Shown here one piece after another: positions 7,411-14,731 of a DNA stretch of 25,569 bases. The notes under the pieces are model-generated. The model saw nothing but the letters and a program-made list of their open reading frames with translations. It was not told the origin of the DNA and searched no databases. The stretch covers positions 1-25,569 of the IMG/VR virus record IMGVR_UViG_3300007734_000512, one strand, 5' to 3'. Numbering within the stretch: position 1 is the stretch's first letter; the number at the start of each line of letters is the position of its first letter. Made by a program: the position numbers and the translations under genes. This DNA is from a virus.

Positions 7411-8408
7411 TCTTCTCACCGGAGTGGTTTGCGCAGCACCAGACGTGGATGCTGCGCCTGCTGGCGTGGCCTCTCGTCGGGCGTGTGATGCGTCGGGTGC
7501 TCGCCATTCGTTCCCATGATGTTGGGTGGGCCAAGCCCATCGTGCAACTGCTCCCTCACGCCTACACAGTGGACAACGGGGACGGCACCTTTACCACCGA
7601 CTTCAGGACGCACCCGAAGTACGCCAAGCGGTTGTTCTATGTCCTGTGGCCACTCTGGGTCGCGCTCCATGCGTGGGACTCGTGGGTCGCGAACCCGTGG
7701 GTGCCTGCGCTCAATCTGGGCTTCGACACGCTGACGGTATATCCCGATCCTGGCGACCCTGGTCTTACGACCTTCGACGGCATCGTGCGGCGCTTCGCAA
7801 ATGCTGGAGTCGAGTCGTTCACGACCGTGCGGAACTCCGCGGGCAACTCCACGTACAACTCGGTGGCGGATAGCTTCGTGGAGATCACGGCTGATACGGT
7901 GTCTAACACATGGGCGCGTATCTACCGAGGCGTGTTGACGTTCGACACACGCCCACTCGGCGATCTCGCGACACTCTCGTCCGCGTCGGTGTCCTTGTAC
8001 GATTTCGGGGGTGGCACCGACAACGGCTATGGGCCAAGTATCGACCTCGTGAGTGTCGCACCTGCGTCGTTCAACGCAGTCGTCAATGCCGACTACGGAA
8101 CATTCGGCACGACGAGCTACACCGGCAGTCCGAAGACCATCGCGGGATGGACCGCCAACGCTTACAACACCTTCACACTGAACACCACCGGACTCGCAGC
8201 CGTGTCCAAGACGACGATCACCTGTATCGGCGCTCGTGAGGCTACCTACGACATCACGGGAACGACTCCGACATGGTCGAGTGGCTTGGGCATGGCATTC
8301 GGCATCTATTTCAGCGACCAGACCGGCTCGTCGAATGATCCGAAACTCGAAGTGACCTACACCGTGCCCAATTTCCTACTGGTGACGCTGTTGGGGACGA
8401 CGCCATGA
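7398..8408 (+). CDS. Virion protein with C-terminal DNRLRE-like beta-sandwich
   Basis: 336 residues from TTG at 7398, supported by GGAG at 7386-7389 eight bases upstream; an ATG at 7449 is the alternative. The N-terminal ~120 residues hold two hydrophobic, Trp-rich stretches ('MLRLLAWPLVGRVMRRVL' and 'LFYVLWPLWVALHAWDSW') followed by 'LNLGFDTLTVYPDPGDPG'. The C-terminal ~200 residues read like a DNRLRE-type carbohydrate-binding beta-sandwich: 'RIYRGVLTFDTRPLGDLATLSSASVSL' fits the 'F-FDTS-L--A-I-SA-LSL' pattern, and it ends 'SNDPKLEVTY'. This suggests a surface or tail protein that binds glycans. The hydrophobic N-terminus is unusual for a virion surface protein and could anchor it. Stop overlaps the next start (ATGA). 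Confidence 0.55.
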   Translation: MHPVVFSPEWFAQHQTWMLRLLAWPLVGRVMRRVLAIRSHDVGWAKPIVQLLPHAYTVDNGDGTFTTDFRTHPKYAKRLFYVLWPLWVALHAWDSWVANPWVPALNLGFDTLTVYPDPGDPGLTTFDGIVRRFANAGVESFTTVRNSAGNSTYNSVADSFVEITADTVSNTWARIYRGVLTFDTRPLGDLATLSSASVSLYDFGGGTDNGYGPSIDLVSVAPASFNAVVNADYGTFGTTSYTGSPKTIAGWTANAYNTFTLNTTGLAAVSKTTITCIGAREATYDITGTTPTWSSGLGMAFGIYFSDQTGSSNDPKLEVTYTVPNFLLVTLLGTTP

Positions 8409-9160
8409 CGCAGTTCTCCAGCCTCTACGGCGCACGCCTCGACCGCGAACTCGGGTCGGCTGACTCCACGCAGCTCTTCACGACGGCGCGGCGGAAAGCG
8501 GCCATCAACGAAGGGGTCCAGCAGTTTGCGGACCTGACCGAGTGCTACAAGAGCTTCGACGCGCTGACGTGGCCCAGTCAGCAGGCAGAACTCAACCTGT
8601 CGACGCTGGTCGGGACGGGCGACTTCGTGCGACTTGATGCCGAAGGGGTCACGCTCACGTATACCGACTCGGCTGGCACAGCGATCGCCATCGGTGGAGA
8701 TGATCTCCCGCGCGTCGACCGTACTTGGCTGACGCGGTATCGCCCCGGCTGGCAGACGAGCACGGTCAGCACGGCCACGTTGCAACTCCCAACGGCCTAT
8801 TACGTCGTGCAGGATGCGGGCGAACTGGTCGTGGGTCTGTCGCCGACGCCGAGTGCCGGGTCAACGGCCGCGTCGATGACGCTCACCGTCGCCTACGTCG
8901 CGCGCCCGGCGACGTTGACGCAGGACACAGACGAGCCGTTCGCGGACGGCGGCAACGTGCGCGCGGACCTGCGCATCTACCACCAGGCGGCGGTCCACTA
9001 CGCCGCGGCGCAGTTAGAAAAGTACCGCCGCGATACGCAAGCCGCTGCCGAGCAGATGCAAGCGTTCATGGGCTACGTGCAGCGGTTCGTGGGCGCGTCG
9101 AAACGCAAGGGCGGGCAGGCGATCGCACTCGCGACGAACTACTTCCGGCGGGGCCGATGA
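8405..9160 (+). CDS. Head-tail adaptor-like protein
   Basis: 251 residues. It begins with a helical part ('LFTTARRKAAINEGVQQFADLTECYKS'), has a beta-rich insertion, then a long C-terminal helix 'RIYHQAAVHYAAAQLEKYRRDTQAAAEQMQ'. An N-terminal helix with 'R---IN-G' and a C-terminal 'H--A--YAA--LE' are typical of podovirus adaptor (gp4/gp11-like) proteins, which form the ring under the portal. Coupled by ATGA at both ends to its neighbours. The nozzle-like protein follows two genes later, which fits the usual adaptor-nozzle order. Family is inferred from pattern, not proven. Confidence 0.55.
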   Translation: MTQFSSLYGARLDRELGSADSTQLFTTARRKAAINEGVQQFADLTECYKSFDALTWPSQQAELNLSTLVGTGDFVRLDAEGVTLTYTDSAGTAIAIGGDDLPRVDRTWLTRYRPGWQTSTVSTATLQLPTAYYVVQDAGELVVGLSPTPSAGSTAASMTLTVAYVARPATLTQDTDEPFADGGNVRADLRIYHQAAVHYAAAQLEKYRRDTQAAAEQMQAFMGYVQRFVGASKRKGGQAIALATNYFRRGR

Positions 9161-9312
9161 TTCGGCTGATCTTCCGCTGTGGGCATCGGCAGGACTGGCA
9201 GGACGGCGACGAGCCGGTCTGTCGGACGTGTGGAGAACGGCAGATTGCGCGCAGTGTCGCGCCACCGCCTCGGATTCGCGGCGCGGCCTCCGGGCCGCAT
9301 GTGCAGGGCTAA
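9157..9312 (+). CDS. Small zinc-ribbon-like peptide
   Basis: 51 residues. The start codon overlaps the stop of the adaptor-like gene (ATGA at 9157-9160). 'FRCGHRQDWQDGDEPVCRTC' supplies Cys-Gly-His and Cys-x2-Cys ligands spaced like a treble-clef or zinc-ribbon knuckle. Role unknown; perhaps a small virion assembly factor. Short but well supported by coupling and by its Cys/His pattern. Confidence 0.5.
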   Translation: MIRLIFRCGHRQDWQDGDEPVCRTCGERQIARSVAPPPRIRGAASGPHVQG

Positions 9313-9316
9313 ACGT

Positions 9317-9769
9317 ATGGACACCTACGGCATCTCGTTTTCACCCACGCAGTCGATGGACAAGAGCCAGCCGCCCACCGACCCGAACGCCAACGTGCAG
9401 GAGGCGATTCGGACGCTCGCGCTACGCCTCCCGAAGGTCACCGGGGCGAAGGGCTTTGCACCTGACGCGCTGATGGGCGGCATGGGCGCGCAGGGCCAGC
9501 AGAACGGCGCGCTCGGCCTCGACCGTCTCCTCGCGGCCATCTTCGGAGCGGGTGGTCAGGGTGGCATGGGCACCATGGGCGGCGGCCCGGTGGCGGCCCC
9601 GCGTGTGACCGGCATCGATGATCCGGGCCGTCCGATCGACCTCGTGCAGAGCCCGGCGCCGGAGGCTCCGCAGGCGCCACAGATGCCGCAGGAGCAAGCG
9701 CCGCAGGCGATGCCCCCGCGCACCTATAACAAGCCGATGAATCCCGGCGGGTACTCGACGGACTACTGA
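9317..9769 (+). CDS. Low-complexity Gly/Pro/Gln-rich protein
   Basis: 150 residues starting at the ATG at 9317, four bases after the previous stop. A short helical segment ('NVQEAIRTLALRLPKV') is followed by a Gly/Met-rich stretch and a Pro-Gln-Ala-rich tail ('EAPQAPQMPQEQAPQAMPP') that should be disordered. The stop overlaps the next start (TGATG). No domain recognised. Such disordered proteins between adaptor and nozzle genes are often minor virion components, but this is inference. Confidence 0.5.
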   Translation: MDTYGISFSPTQSMDKSQPPTDPNANVQEAIRTLALRLPKVTGAKGFAPDALMGGMGAQGQQNGALGLDRLLAAIFGAGGQGGMGTMGGGPVAAPRVTGIDDPGRPIDLVQSPAPEAPQAPQMPQEQAPQAMPPRTYNKPMNPGGYSTDY

Positions 9770-11694
9770 TGGCGAAGTCGGCGGGACAGACACGCGCGGC
9801 GAAAACGGCGCGCGTGTACCAGATGCTGCCGGTGATCGGCCCCTCGGCGGGGCTGGATCTCCGCACGGCGCCGACGCTGATGCAGCCGGATCGCGCCCGC
9901 ACGCTCGTGAACTTCTCGCTGGCCGAACCCGGCGCGCTCGTCATGCGCGCGGGATTTCAGGTGTGGTCGACCGCCAGCCTCGGAGCGGGCCGCATTCAGG
10001 GCGCCAAGCGCGTCTACCTGAACACGGCGATTCCCAATCAGGCCAGCACGGTGTTCACGCTGGTGGGCTACAACGGGGGCGTCTACAACCAGACGGACTC
10101 GGGCGGGTGGCTCTCGACCACGCCGCAGCTCTCAGGATTGTCCACGGGCGACCTGCACTTCGTTAATGACCGCGACGTGGTGGCGGTGTTCGATGGCGCG
10201 TCCACGGCCATCCAGAAGAGCACCAACGGCACGAGCTGGACGCGCTTCGGGATCGCGAAGGGCAACTCCGGGCCGACGCTGTCGACGCTGTCCACGGGTG
10301 GCATCTCGTCGGGCGAGTACGCGCTGACCTACACCTACAAAGACCGCGACCAGGCGTACGAGTCCAACGCGCCGACCGAGTCCACGATTACGCTCTCGGC
10401 GTCCTCGGGGGCCATCAACGTCGTCATCCCCAACAGCACCGATGCGCAGGTCGACGCGATCGTGGTCTACGCCCGCAAGGTGAGCGCAGGCGAAACCGTG
10501 GCCCGGAAGGTGTCCAGCCTCGCGCAGTCGGGTGGGGTCAGTTCCACGCTGGTGGTGACCTCGACCTCGTGGACGACAAGCGACGAAGTCCCCACGGACC
10601 ACAACCCGCCGCCGGCCCTCGCCTTCGGCGTGGTGTGGAAGAACCGCTGGTGGGCGCGGGACGCCTCGGTCACCAACCGGATTCGGTTCACGCAGATCTT
10701 CGAGCCGCAGTCGTGGCCCGCGACCTACTACATCGACATCCCCTTCGAGCAGGGCGATGAGGTGCGCGCGCTGTATCCGCTCGGCGACACGCTGATCATC
10801 TTCGGCAACACCAAGATCTTCATCATCCTCGGCCAGTCGTCGCTCGACTTCGAGGTACGCCCGTCGCTCGGGTCCGAAGATGGGGCGCTTGGGCCGCGGG
10901 CGGTAGCGGCGATCGAGAACGGCGTGGCCCATGCCGGCGCGTCGGGCGTGTACGTGTTCGATGGGACCAGCGACAAGCTGCTGTCCTTCGACATCGAGCC
11001 GGGCTGGCTTGACCTGGTGCAAAACGCCTCGGCGTCGGCGCTTGGACGCGTGTCGCTGGTCTACCACAAGCGGCTGAAAGAACTCCGCGTGGCGGTCCCG
11101 CGCCGGTATCCCTCGGGCGCTGCGGGGGAGTGGGTGCTGGACCTGAACCAGACCCGCGCCAAGCAGAACCCCGCGTGGACGTCGACCGACCGGGACATCG
11201 CGGGCTACATCCCGCACGACGGGCCTGAAGCGCAGACCGGCGACCGGGGCCGGATGCTGTCGTGGCCGACCAGCCCCGCGCGGCTCTACGAAGAGGGCGT
11301 CGGCTACTCGGCGAACTCCTCGAACCTCACGGGCGAGTACGAAGGACCGGGCCTGACGCTCGGCCCCTTCCGCGCCCGGTTCATCGACCTGCGGGGGGAG
11401 TACGAGCCGCACACGGGGACGTTTGGCGTGGAACCCGTCGTGGACGGTGTGACCGCTGGGTCCATGTCGGTGCCGATGACGCCGGGCGGCGTGGCCTACG
11501 GCGCGGCGACCTACGGCACCTCGGTCTACGCGGGCGGCGTCACGCGACGGCAGTTCTACAAGGAACTTCCGCTCACCGCCGAGGGCCGGTCATTCGTCCT
11601 GAAGGCGATCTACACCGGGCAGGAACGCTTCCGGCTCTTTAGTTACCACGTCGGGCTGGTGCCGGAAGTTACGTCGCGTTCTTTTTCTGAATGA
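9769..11694 (+). CDS. Tail nozzle / stabilisation-like protein
   Basis: 641 residues. The opening 'PSAGLDLRTAPTLMQPDRARTLVNF...PGALVMRAGF' matches the podovirus tail-nozzle pattern, in which an 'ALNV---E-G-L--R-G' segment starts a beta-propeller. The body is beta-rich throughout, with repeated 'Y..L.D.L..F....I..L' strands ('VRALYPLGDTLIIFGNTKIFIILG'). T7 gp12- or P22 gp10-like proteins close the tail below the adaptor. The last eight residues (VTSRSFSE) are encoded by DNA that overlaps, on the other strand, the end of a homing endonuclease gene, so the native C-terminus may have been replaced. Confidence 0.6.
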   Translation: MAKSAGQTRAAKTARVYQMLPVIGPSAGLDLRTAPTLMQPDRARTLVNFSLAEPGALVMRAGFQVWSTASLGAGRIQGAKRVYLNTAIPNQASTVFTLVGYNGGVYNQTDSGGWLSTTPQLSGLSTGDLHFVNDRDVVAVFDGASTAIQKSTNGTSWTRFGIAKGNSGPTLSTLSTGGISSGEYALTYTYKDRDQAYESNAPTESTITLSASSGAINVVIPNSTDAQVDAIVVYARKVSAGETVARKVSSLAQSGGVSSTLVVTSTSWTTSDEVPTDHNPPPALAFGVVWKNRWWARDASVTNRIRFTQIFEPQSWPATYYIDIPFEQGDEVRALYPLGDTLIIFGNTKIFIILGQSSLDFEVRPSLGSEDGALGPRAVAAIENGVAHAGASGVYVFDGTSDKLLSFDIEPGWLDLVQNASASALGRVSLVYHKRLKELRVAVPRRYPSGAAGEWVLDLNQTRAKQNPAWTSTDRDIAGYIPHDGPEAQTGDRGRMLSWPTSPARLYEEGVGYSANSSNLTGEYEGPGLTLGPFRARFIDLRGEYEPHTGTFGVEPVVDGVTAGSMSVPMTPGGVAYGAATYGTSVYAGGVTRRQFYKELPLTAEGRSFVLKAIYTGQERFRLFSYHVGLVPEVTSRSFSE

Positions 11695-12310
11695 GAGATT
11701 CGAGTTGCCTGATTCGAGCCTGAAGACACTTTACGTAGGTGTAATGCTCGTGATCTTTGCGAGTCGTGAGAGCCAAGTTCTCGGGGCGGTTGTCCGTGCG
11801 GATTCCGTTCATGTGATGAACGATTTCGTCTCGCGTCAACGGCCTTCCGATAAGGCGCTCCATTACGACTCGATGTTCAAGCGCGTATCGGCGCTTTTGA
11901 CGCCGGGAAGGATGGTCGTGGTAGACCACGACATAACCTCTGGATATGTGTCTCCCGCCAGACCATGCCGGGTTGTTCTCTCCCCTCCGAGTAGGGTAGA
12001 CGGCGACTTCTCGTATGGTCACGCCCGCGTTTCGCAGGATCGCGTAAACGGCTGCCGGTGTGACGCCGAGTTGCTTGGCGACCGAATATCCCGACATGCC
12101 CCCGTTGTACAGAGCAAGCGCGTGCTCTTTGGAAGCCGAGGCGTACCGCTCCCACCTGGTGCGCCTTGGAATATTCAGCGTTCTCATGCGGTAGGAAACG
12201 CTTGCTTGGCTGATCCCGAGTTCACGCGCTATTTGGTACTGGTCTTTCCCAGCAGCATACATAGCAGCGATTTTCTCAGTCGATACGTCTGGGCGTGACT
12301 TGTTCAACAT
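11669..12310 (-). CDS. HNH homing endonuclease with two helix-turn-helix modules
   Basis: 213 residues on the strand opposite to its neighbours. Two helix-turn-helix modules (about residues 12-46, with 'YQIARELGISQASVSYRM', and about 62-97, with 'YSVAKQLGVTPAAVYAIL') precede an HNH_3-type nuclease: EHR at 145-147, HHMNG at 165-169 and Asn/Glu-rich 'DNRPENLALTT' at 173-183. A short charged helix closes the protein. HNH enzymes of this type nick or cut the target DNA and spread their own gene. Base composition is visibly less GC-rich than the flanking genes, a sign of transfer. Its last 26 bases overlap the end of the nozzle-like gene. The HTH repeats likely read the target site. Confidence 0.85.
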   Translation of the reverse strand: MLNKSRPDVSTEKIAAMYAAGKDQYQIARELGISQASVSYRMRTLNIPRRTRWERYASASKEHALALYNGGMSGYSVAKQLGVTPAAVYAILRNAGVTIREVAVYPTRRGENNPAWSGGRHISRGYVVVYHDHPSRRQKRRYALEHRVVMERLIGRPLTRDEIVHHMNGIRTDNRPENLALTTRKDHEHYTYVKCLQARIRQLESLIQKKNAT

Positions 12311-12327
12311 AGTTTAAAGAATAACAC

Positions 12328-12978
12328 ATGGCCAGCTACCCGAACGCAGTCAAGAGTTTCACCACCAAGAACGCGGGCGACACGATCCAGCCGGCGCACA
12401 TCAACGATCTGCAGGACGAAATCGCCGCGCTGGAAGACGGCTTGCTGAACGGCACCGCGCCGATCAACTCGTCGCGCCTCACCGCGCCGGCCGCGCAGAT
12501 CACCAACAGCACCGTCAACACCCTGAGCGTGTCCTCGGTGGCCACGGCCCTCTTGCAGCCGTCGCTGCGCGTCTACTCCACGTCGGTGATTGGGCAGAGT
12601 TCCAATAGCCAGGTGGCGGTGTCGTTCACCGCGCAGGACTTCAACGTTGGCAACTTCCATTCAACGGCGACGAACCCTGACCGCATCACCGTGGCGACTG
12701 GGTCCAGCGGCGTCTACTTGGTAGCGGGCGCGGTGGAACTGCTCACGCTGAACTCGGCCATCTCGCTGCACCTGACGAAGAACTCGACGGTGGAAGTCAC
12801 GACGTATGACTCCACCCCTGCCGGCGCAGGGCGCACGATTCAGGTGAGCGGGCTGGTGCGGTGCAACGCAGGCGACATTCTCCGCTTGGAAGTGCAGAAC
12901 GGCGCGGCCAGCACGATCAGCTACGGCTCGACGGCTGCGACACGGGGCAACCGTCTCCAAGTGCAGAAGGTGTGGTAA
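12328..12978 (+). CDS. Fibre-like virion protein with C1q/TNF-like C-terminal domain
   Basis: 216 residues. The N-terminal 'AVKSFTTKNAGDTIQPAHIN' and 'LQDEIAALEDGL' is a common attachment module of phage fibres, followed by a Ser/Thr/Asn-rich shaft. The last ~110 residues resemble a C1q-like jelly roll: 'PDRITVATGSSGVYLVAGAV', then 'SLHLTKNSTVEVTTYD', then 'VRCNAGDILRLEVQNGA'. Such domains trimerise and bind receptors. It starts right after the homing endonuclease region; only weak AAAGA lies upstream, as if its original ribosome-binding site was affected by the insertion. The next gene begins at the base after its stop. Confidence 0.6.
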   Translation: MASYPNAVKSFTTKNAGDTIQPAHINDLQDEIAALEDGLLNGTAPINSSRLTAPAAQITNSTVNTLSVSSVATALLQPSLRVYSTSVIGQSSNSQVAVSFTAQDFNVGNFHSTATNPDRITVATGSSGVYLVAGAVELLTLNSAISLHLTKNSTVEVTTYDSTPAGAGRTIQVSGLVRCNAGDILRLEVQNGAASTISYGSTAATRGNRLQVQKVW

Positions 12979-13332
12979 ATGGCCAGCGGCTACGTTGACA
13001 CGCTCCTGAACGCGCTGCCCGCTGACACCAAGCGGGTGCTCACCCAGGTGTTTGACTACCTCCAGAACAACTGGAAGGTCGGCACGGGGCCGCGAGCGAA
13101 CAACGCGCAGTGGTATCGGATCGAGTCGACAACGGCGAGTGTGGCGAACGTGGAATTCAGCGTGAAGCATGGCCTCGGCGTGGCGCCGCACACGCTGATT
13201 CCGGTGGTGGATCTGACGCAGGCGGGCGCGAGTCTCGTGCCGTTGACGGTGAGCAAAGCGGCGGATGCGGAGCGCATCTACCTGACGAGCAGCAGCACGG
13301 GTGCGGTGGTGACCTTTTTCGTGGAGAGCTAA
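12979..13332 (+). CDS. Small virion protein, unknown function
   Basis: 117 residues starting directly after the stop of the fibre-like gene. A short N-terminal helix ('VDTLLNALPADTKRVLTQVFDYL') is followed by a beta-rich C-terminal half ending 'ERIYLTSSSTGAVVTFFVES'. I recognise a general pattern of small tail or fibre proteins but no named family. Stop overlaps the next start (TAATG). Confidence 0.55.
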   Translation: MASGYVDTLLNALPADTKRVLTQVFDYLQNNWKVGTGPRANNAQWYRIESTTASVANVEFSVKHGLGVAPHTLIPVVDLTQAGASLVPLTVSKAADAERIYLTSSSTGAVVTFFVES

Positions 13333-14162
13333 TGGAACGCTTTGCGATTGTAGGCACGGCTGGCTCGTGGACGCAGACCCCGTGGAGTGATCCGGGGCTG
13401 AAGATTCTGAGCCTCAACGACGCCTACCGGCTGAAGGGGTTTCAGCGGGCCGATGCGTGGTATGACCTGCACCCGCTTGACCACTTCGTGCATCCCGAGG
13501 GCGACGGCCCGATGTTCGCGCACCAGATCCCGCCGGGCTATTACGTGCGCCCGAAGGAACACCGCGCGTGGCTGGCGCAGCAGGACATCCCGGTGTGGCT
13601 GCACCCGGAGTATGCGCAGCAGTGGCCCGACGCGGCGAAGTGGCGCACAGCGCGGGCGTTCCCGAAGAACGACATTGAAGCGGCGTTTGGGCGCTACTTC
13701 ACCTCGTCGCCCGCATGGATGCTGGCCCACGTCATCCTGCAGGGCGCGAAGGAAATCCACATCTACGGCATCCACCTCGCGACCGAGCACGAGTACATCG
13801 AGCAGCGGCCGAACTTCGAGTACCTCCTCGGGCGCGTGCTCGGGCCGTCGAAGGTCACCGTGACCGAGAAGGACAACTGCCGGTACTACGAGACGAAGGA
13901 TGGCCTCGTCGTGCTGCCGCAGTCCACGCCGATTCTGGCGTCGAATTTCCAGTACGCGTTCCAGCCGCGGCCTCGGGCAAACGTGGAGCCGCTGAAGTGG
14001 GAACTCCACAAGTACCAGGTGAAGGCCAACCGCGAACTGGCAAAGCTGAAGGGCGCGAAGTGGTGGACGCCGACCGGGCAGATCAAGCGCGATCTGGCGC
14101 TGTACGAAGCCTACATCGCGGATACGCAGGACCAGCTCGCACGGACGCAGATCGGAGCATAA
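13332..14162 (+). CDS. Rossmann-like protein (MptE/DUF115-like?), unknown function
   Basis: 276 residues from the ATG at 13332 (TAATG overlap). It opens with 'FAIVGTAGSWTQTPWSD' and 'ILSLNDAYRL', resembling the nucleotide-binding opening of DUF115/MptE-like or glycosyltransferase-associated Rossmann proteins ('vvG.gpSl...I.aind'). It continues with 'ADAWYDLHPLDHF' and 'GAKEIHIYGIHLATEHEYIE', also seen in that type. The C-terminus is a basic helix ('KYQVKANRELAKLKGAKWW'). A role in glycosylating virion proteins would fit with the cytidylyltransferase and glycosyltransferase at the window start. This is inference; the enzyme activity is unknown. Confidence 0.5.
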   Translation: MERFAIVGTAGSWTQTPWSDPGLKILSLNDAYRLKGFQRADAWYDLHPLDHFVHPEGDGPMFAHQIPPGYYVRPKEHRAWLAQQDIPVWLHPEYAQQWPDAAKWRTARAFPKNDIEAAFGRYFTSSPAWMLAHVILQGAKEIHIYGIHLATEHEYIEQRPNFEYLLGRVLGPSKVTVTEKDNCRYYETKDGLVVLPQSTPILASNFQYAFQPRPRANVEPLKWELHKYQVKANRELAKLKGAKWWTPTGQIKRDLALYEAYIADTQDQLARTQIGA

Positions 14163-14166
14163 GCAC

Positions 14167-14724
14167 ATGAAGGACAACGAAATCGACAAAGTGATGTCGC
14201 CCTCCCTTGGCGGTGGAGGGTCCGGTTGGGAACGCAATATCAGCAATCCCAACTCGCAGGACGTGTCGATGCTGCGGCCAGTGTACGACCCCCTGACAGG
14301 GCAGTGGCAATTCCAGTTCCCCAACGGGTCCAATCTGATGGCGGGGCAGGGCGGCAATAGCGCGATTGGGCCATATCGGGGCAGCTACCGCAACGACCCC
14401 GCGATGATGCCGCCGCCGTCGCTGCAAAGTCCCGAGGTGTACTTCGGCCCGGGTGGCGGCGCAGAGACGACGGCCCCCAAATTCGGGGCCCCCGGCGGTG
14501 TCGGTGTGCCCCTCAACAAGATCGCCAAACTCTTGCCCGTCGCCGCGGCGTTGAAGAACGGCGTTCCCGGCAGCGGATCACCCGATGGCAGCAACGGCAG
14601 CATGTCGCCCGAACTGCAGCAACTGCTGGCGCAGGCGCTGAAGCGCATGTCCTCGCAGGACGGACTCTTCGCGGCGATCAACAAGCAGGCGATGGCGGGC
14701 CTTCCGACCATCTATCAGCAGTAG
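14167..14724 (+). CDS. Low-complexity virion protein
   Basis: 185 residues, Gly/Pro/Ser/Asn-rich with 'LGGGGSGWERNISNPN' and 'PGGGAETTAPKFGAPGG'. A predicted helical C-terminus follows ('SPELQQLLAQALKRMSSQDGLFAAINKQ'). It looks like the first member of the ejection-protein block. No family recognised. Confidence 0.5.
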   Translation: MKDNEIDKVMSPSLGGGGSGWERNISNPNSQDVSMLRPVYDPLTGQWQFQFPNGSNLMAGQGGNSAIGPYRGSYRNDPAMMPPPSLQSPEVYFGPGGGAETTAPKFGAPGGVGVPLNKIAKLLPVAAALKNGVPGSGSPDGSNGSMSPELQQLLAQALKRMSSQDGLFAAINKQAMAGLPTIYQQ

Positions 14725-14731
14725 GGGACAC

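Noticed and set aside
10132-11412. Long - strand open frame (426 codons) opposite the nozzle-like gene
   Set aside because: Composition (Arg/Val/Gly/His-rich) is typical of antisense frames in GC-rich DNA; no recognised domain.
13329-14357. Long - strand open frame (342 codons) opposite the Rossmann-like gene
   Set aside because: Shadow frame; crosses two well coupled + strand genes and has no motif.
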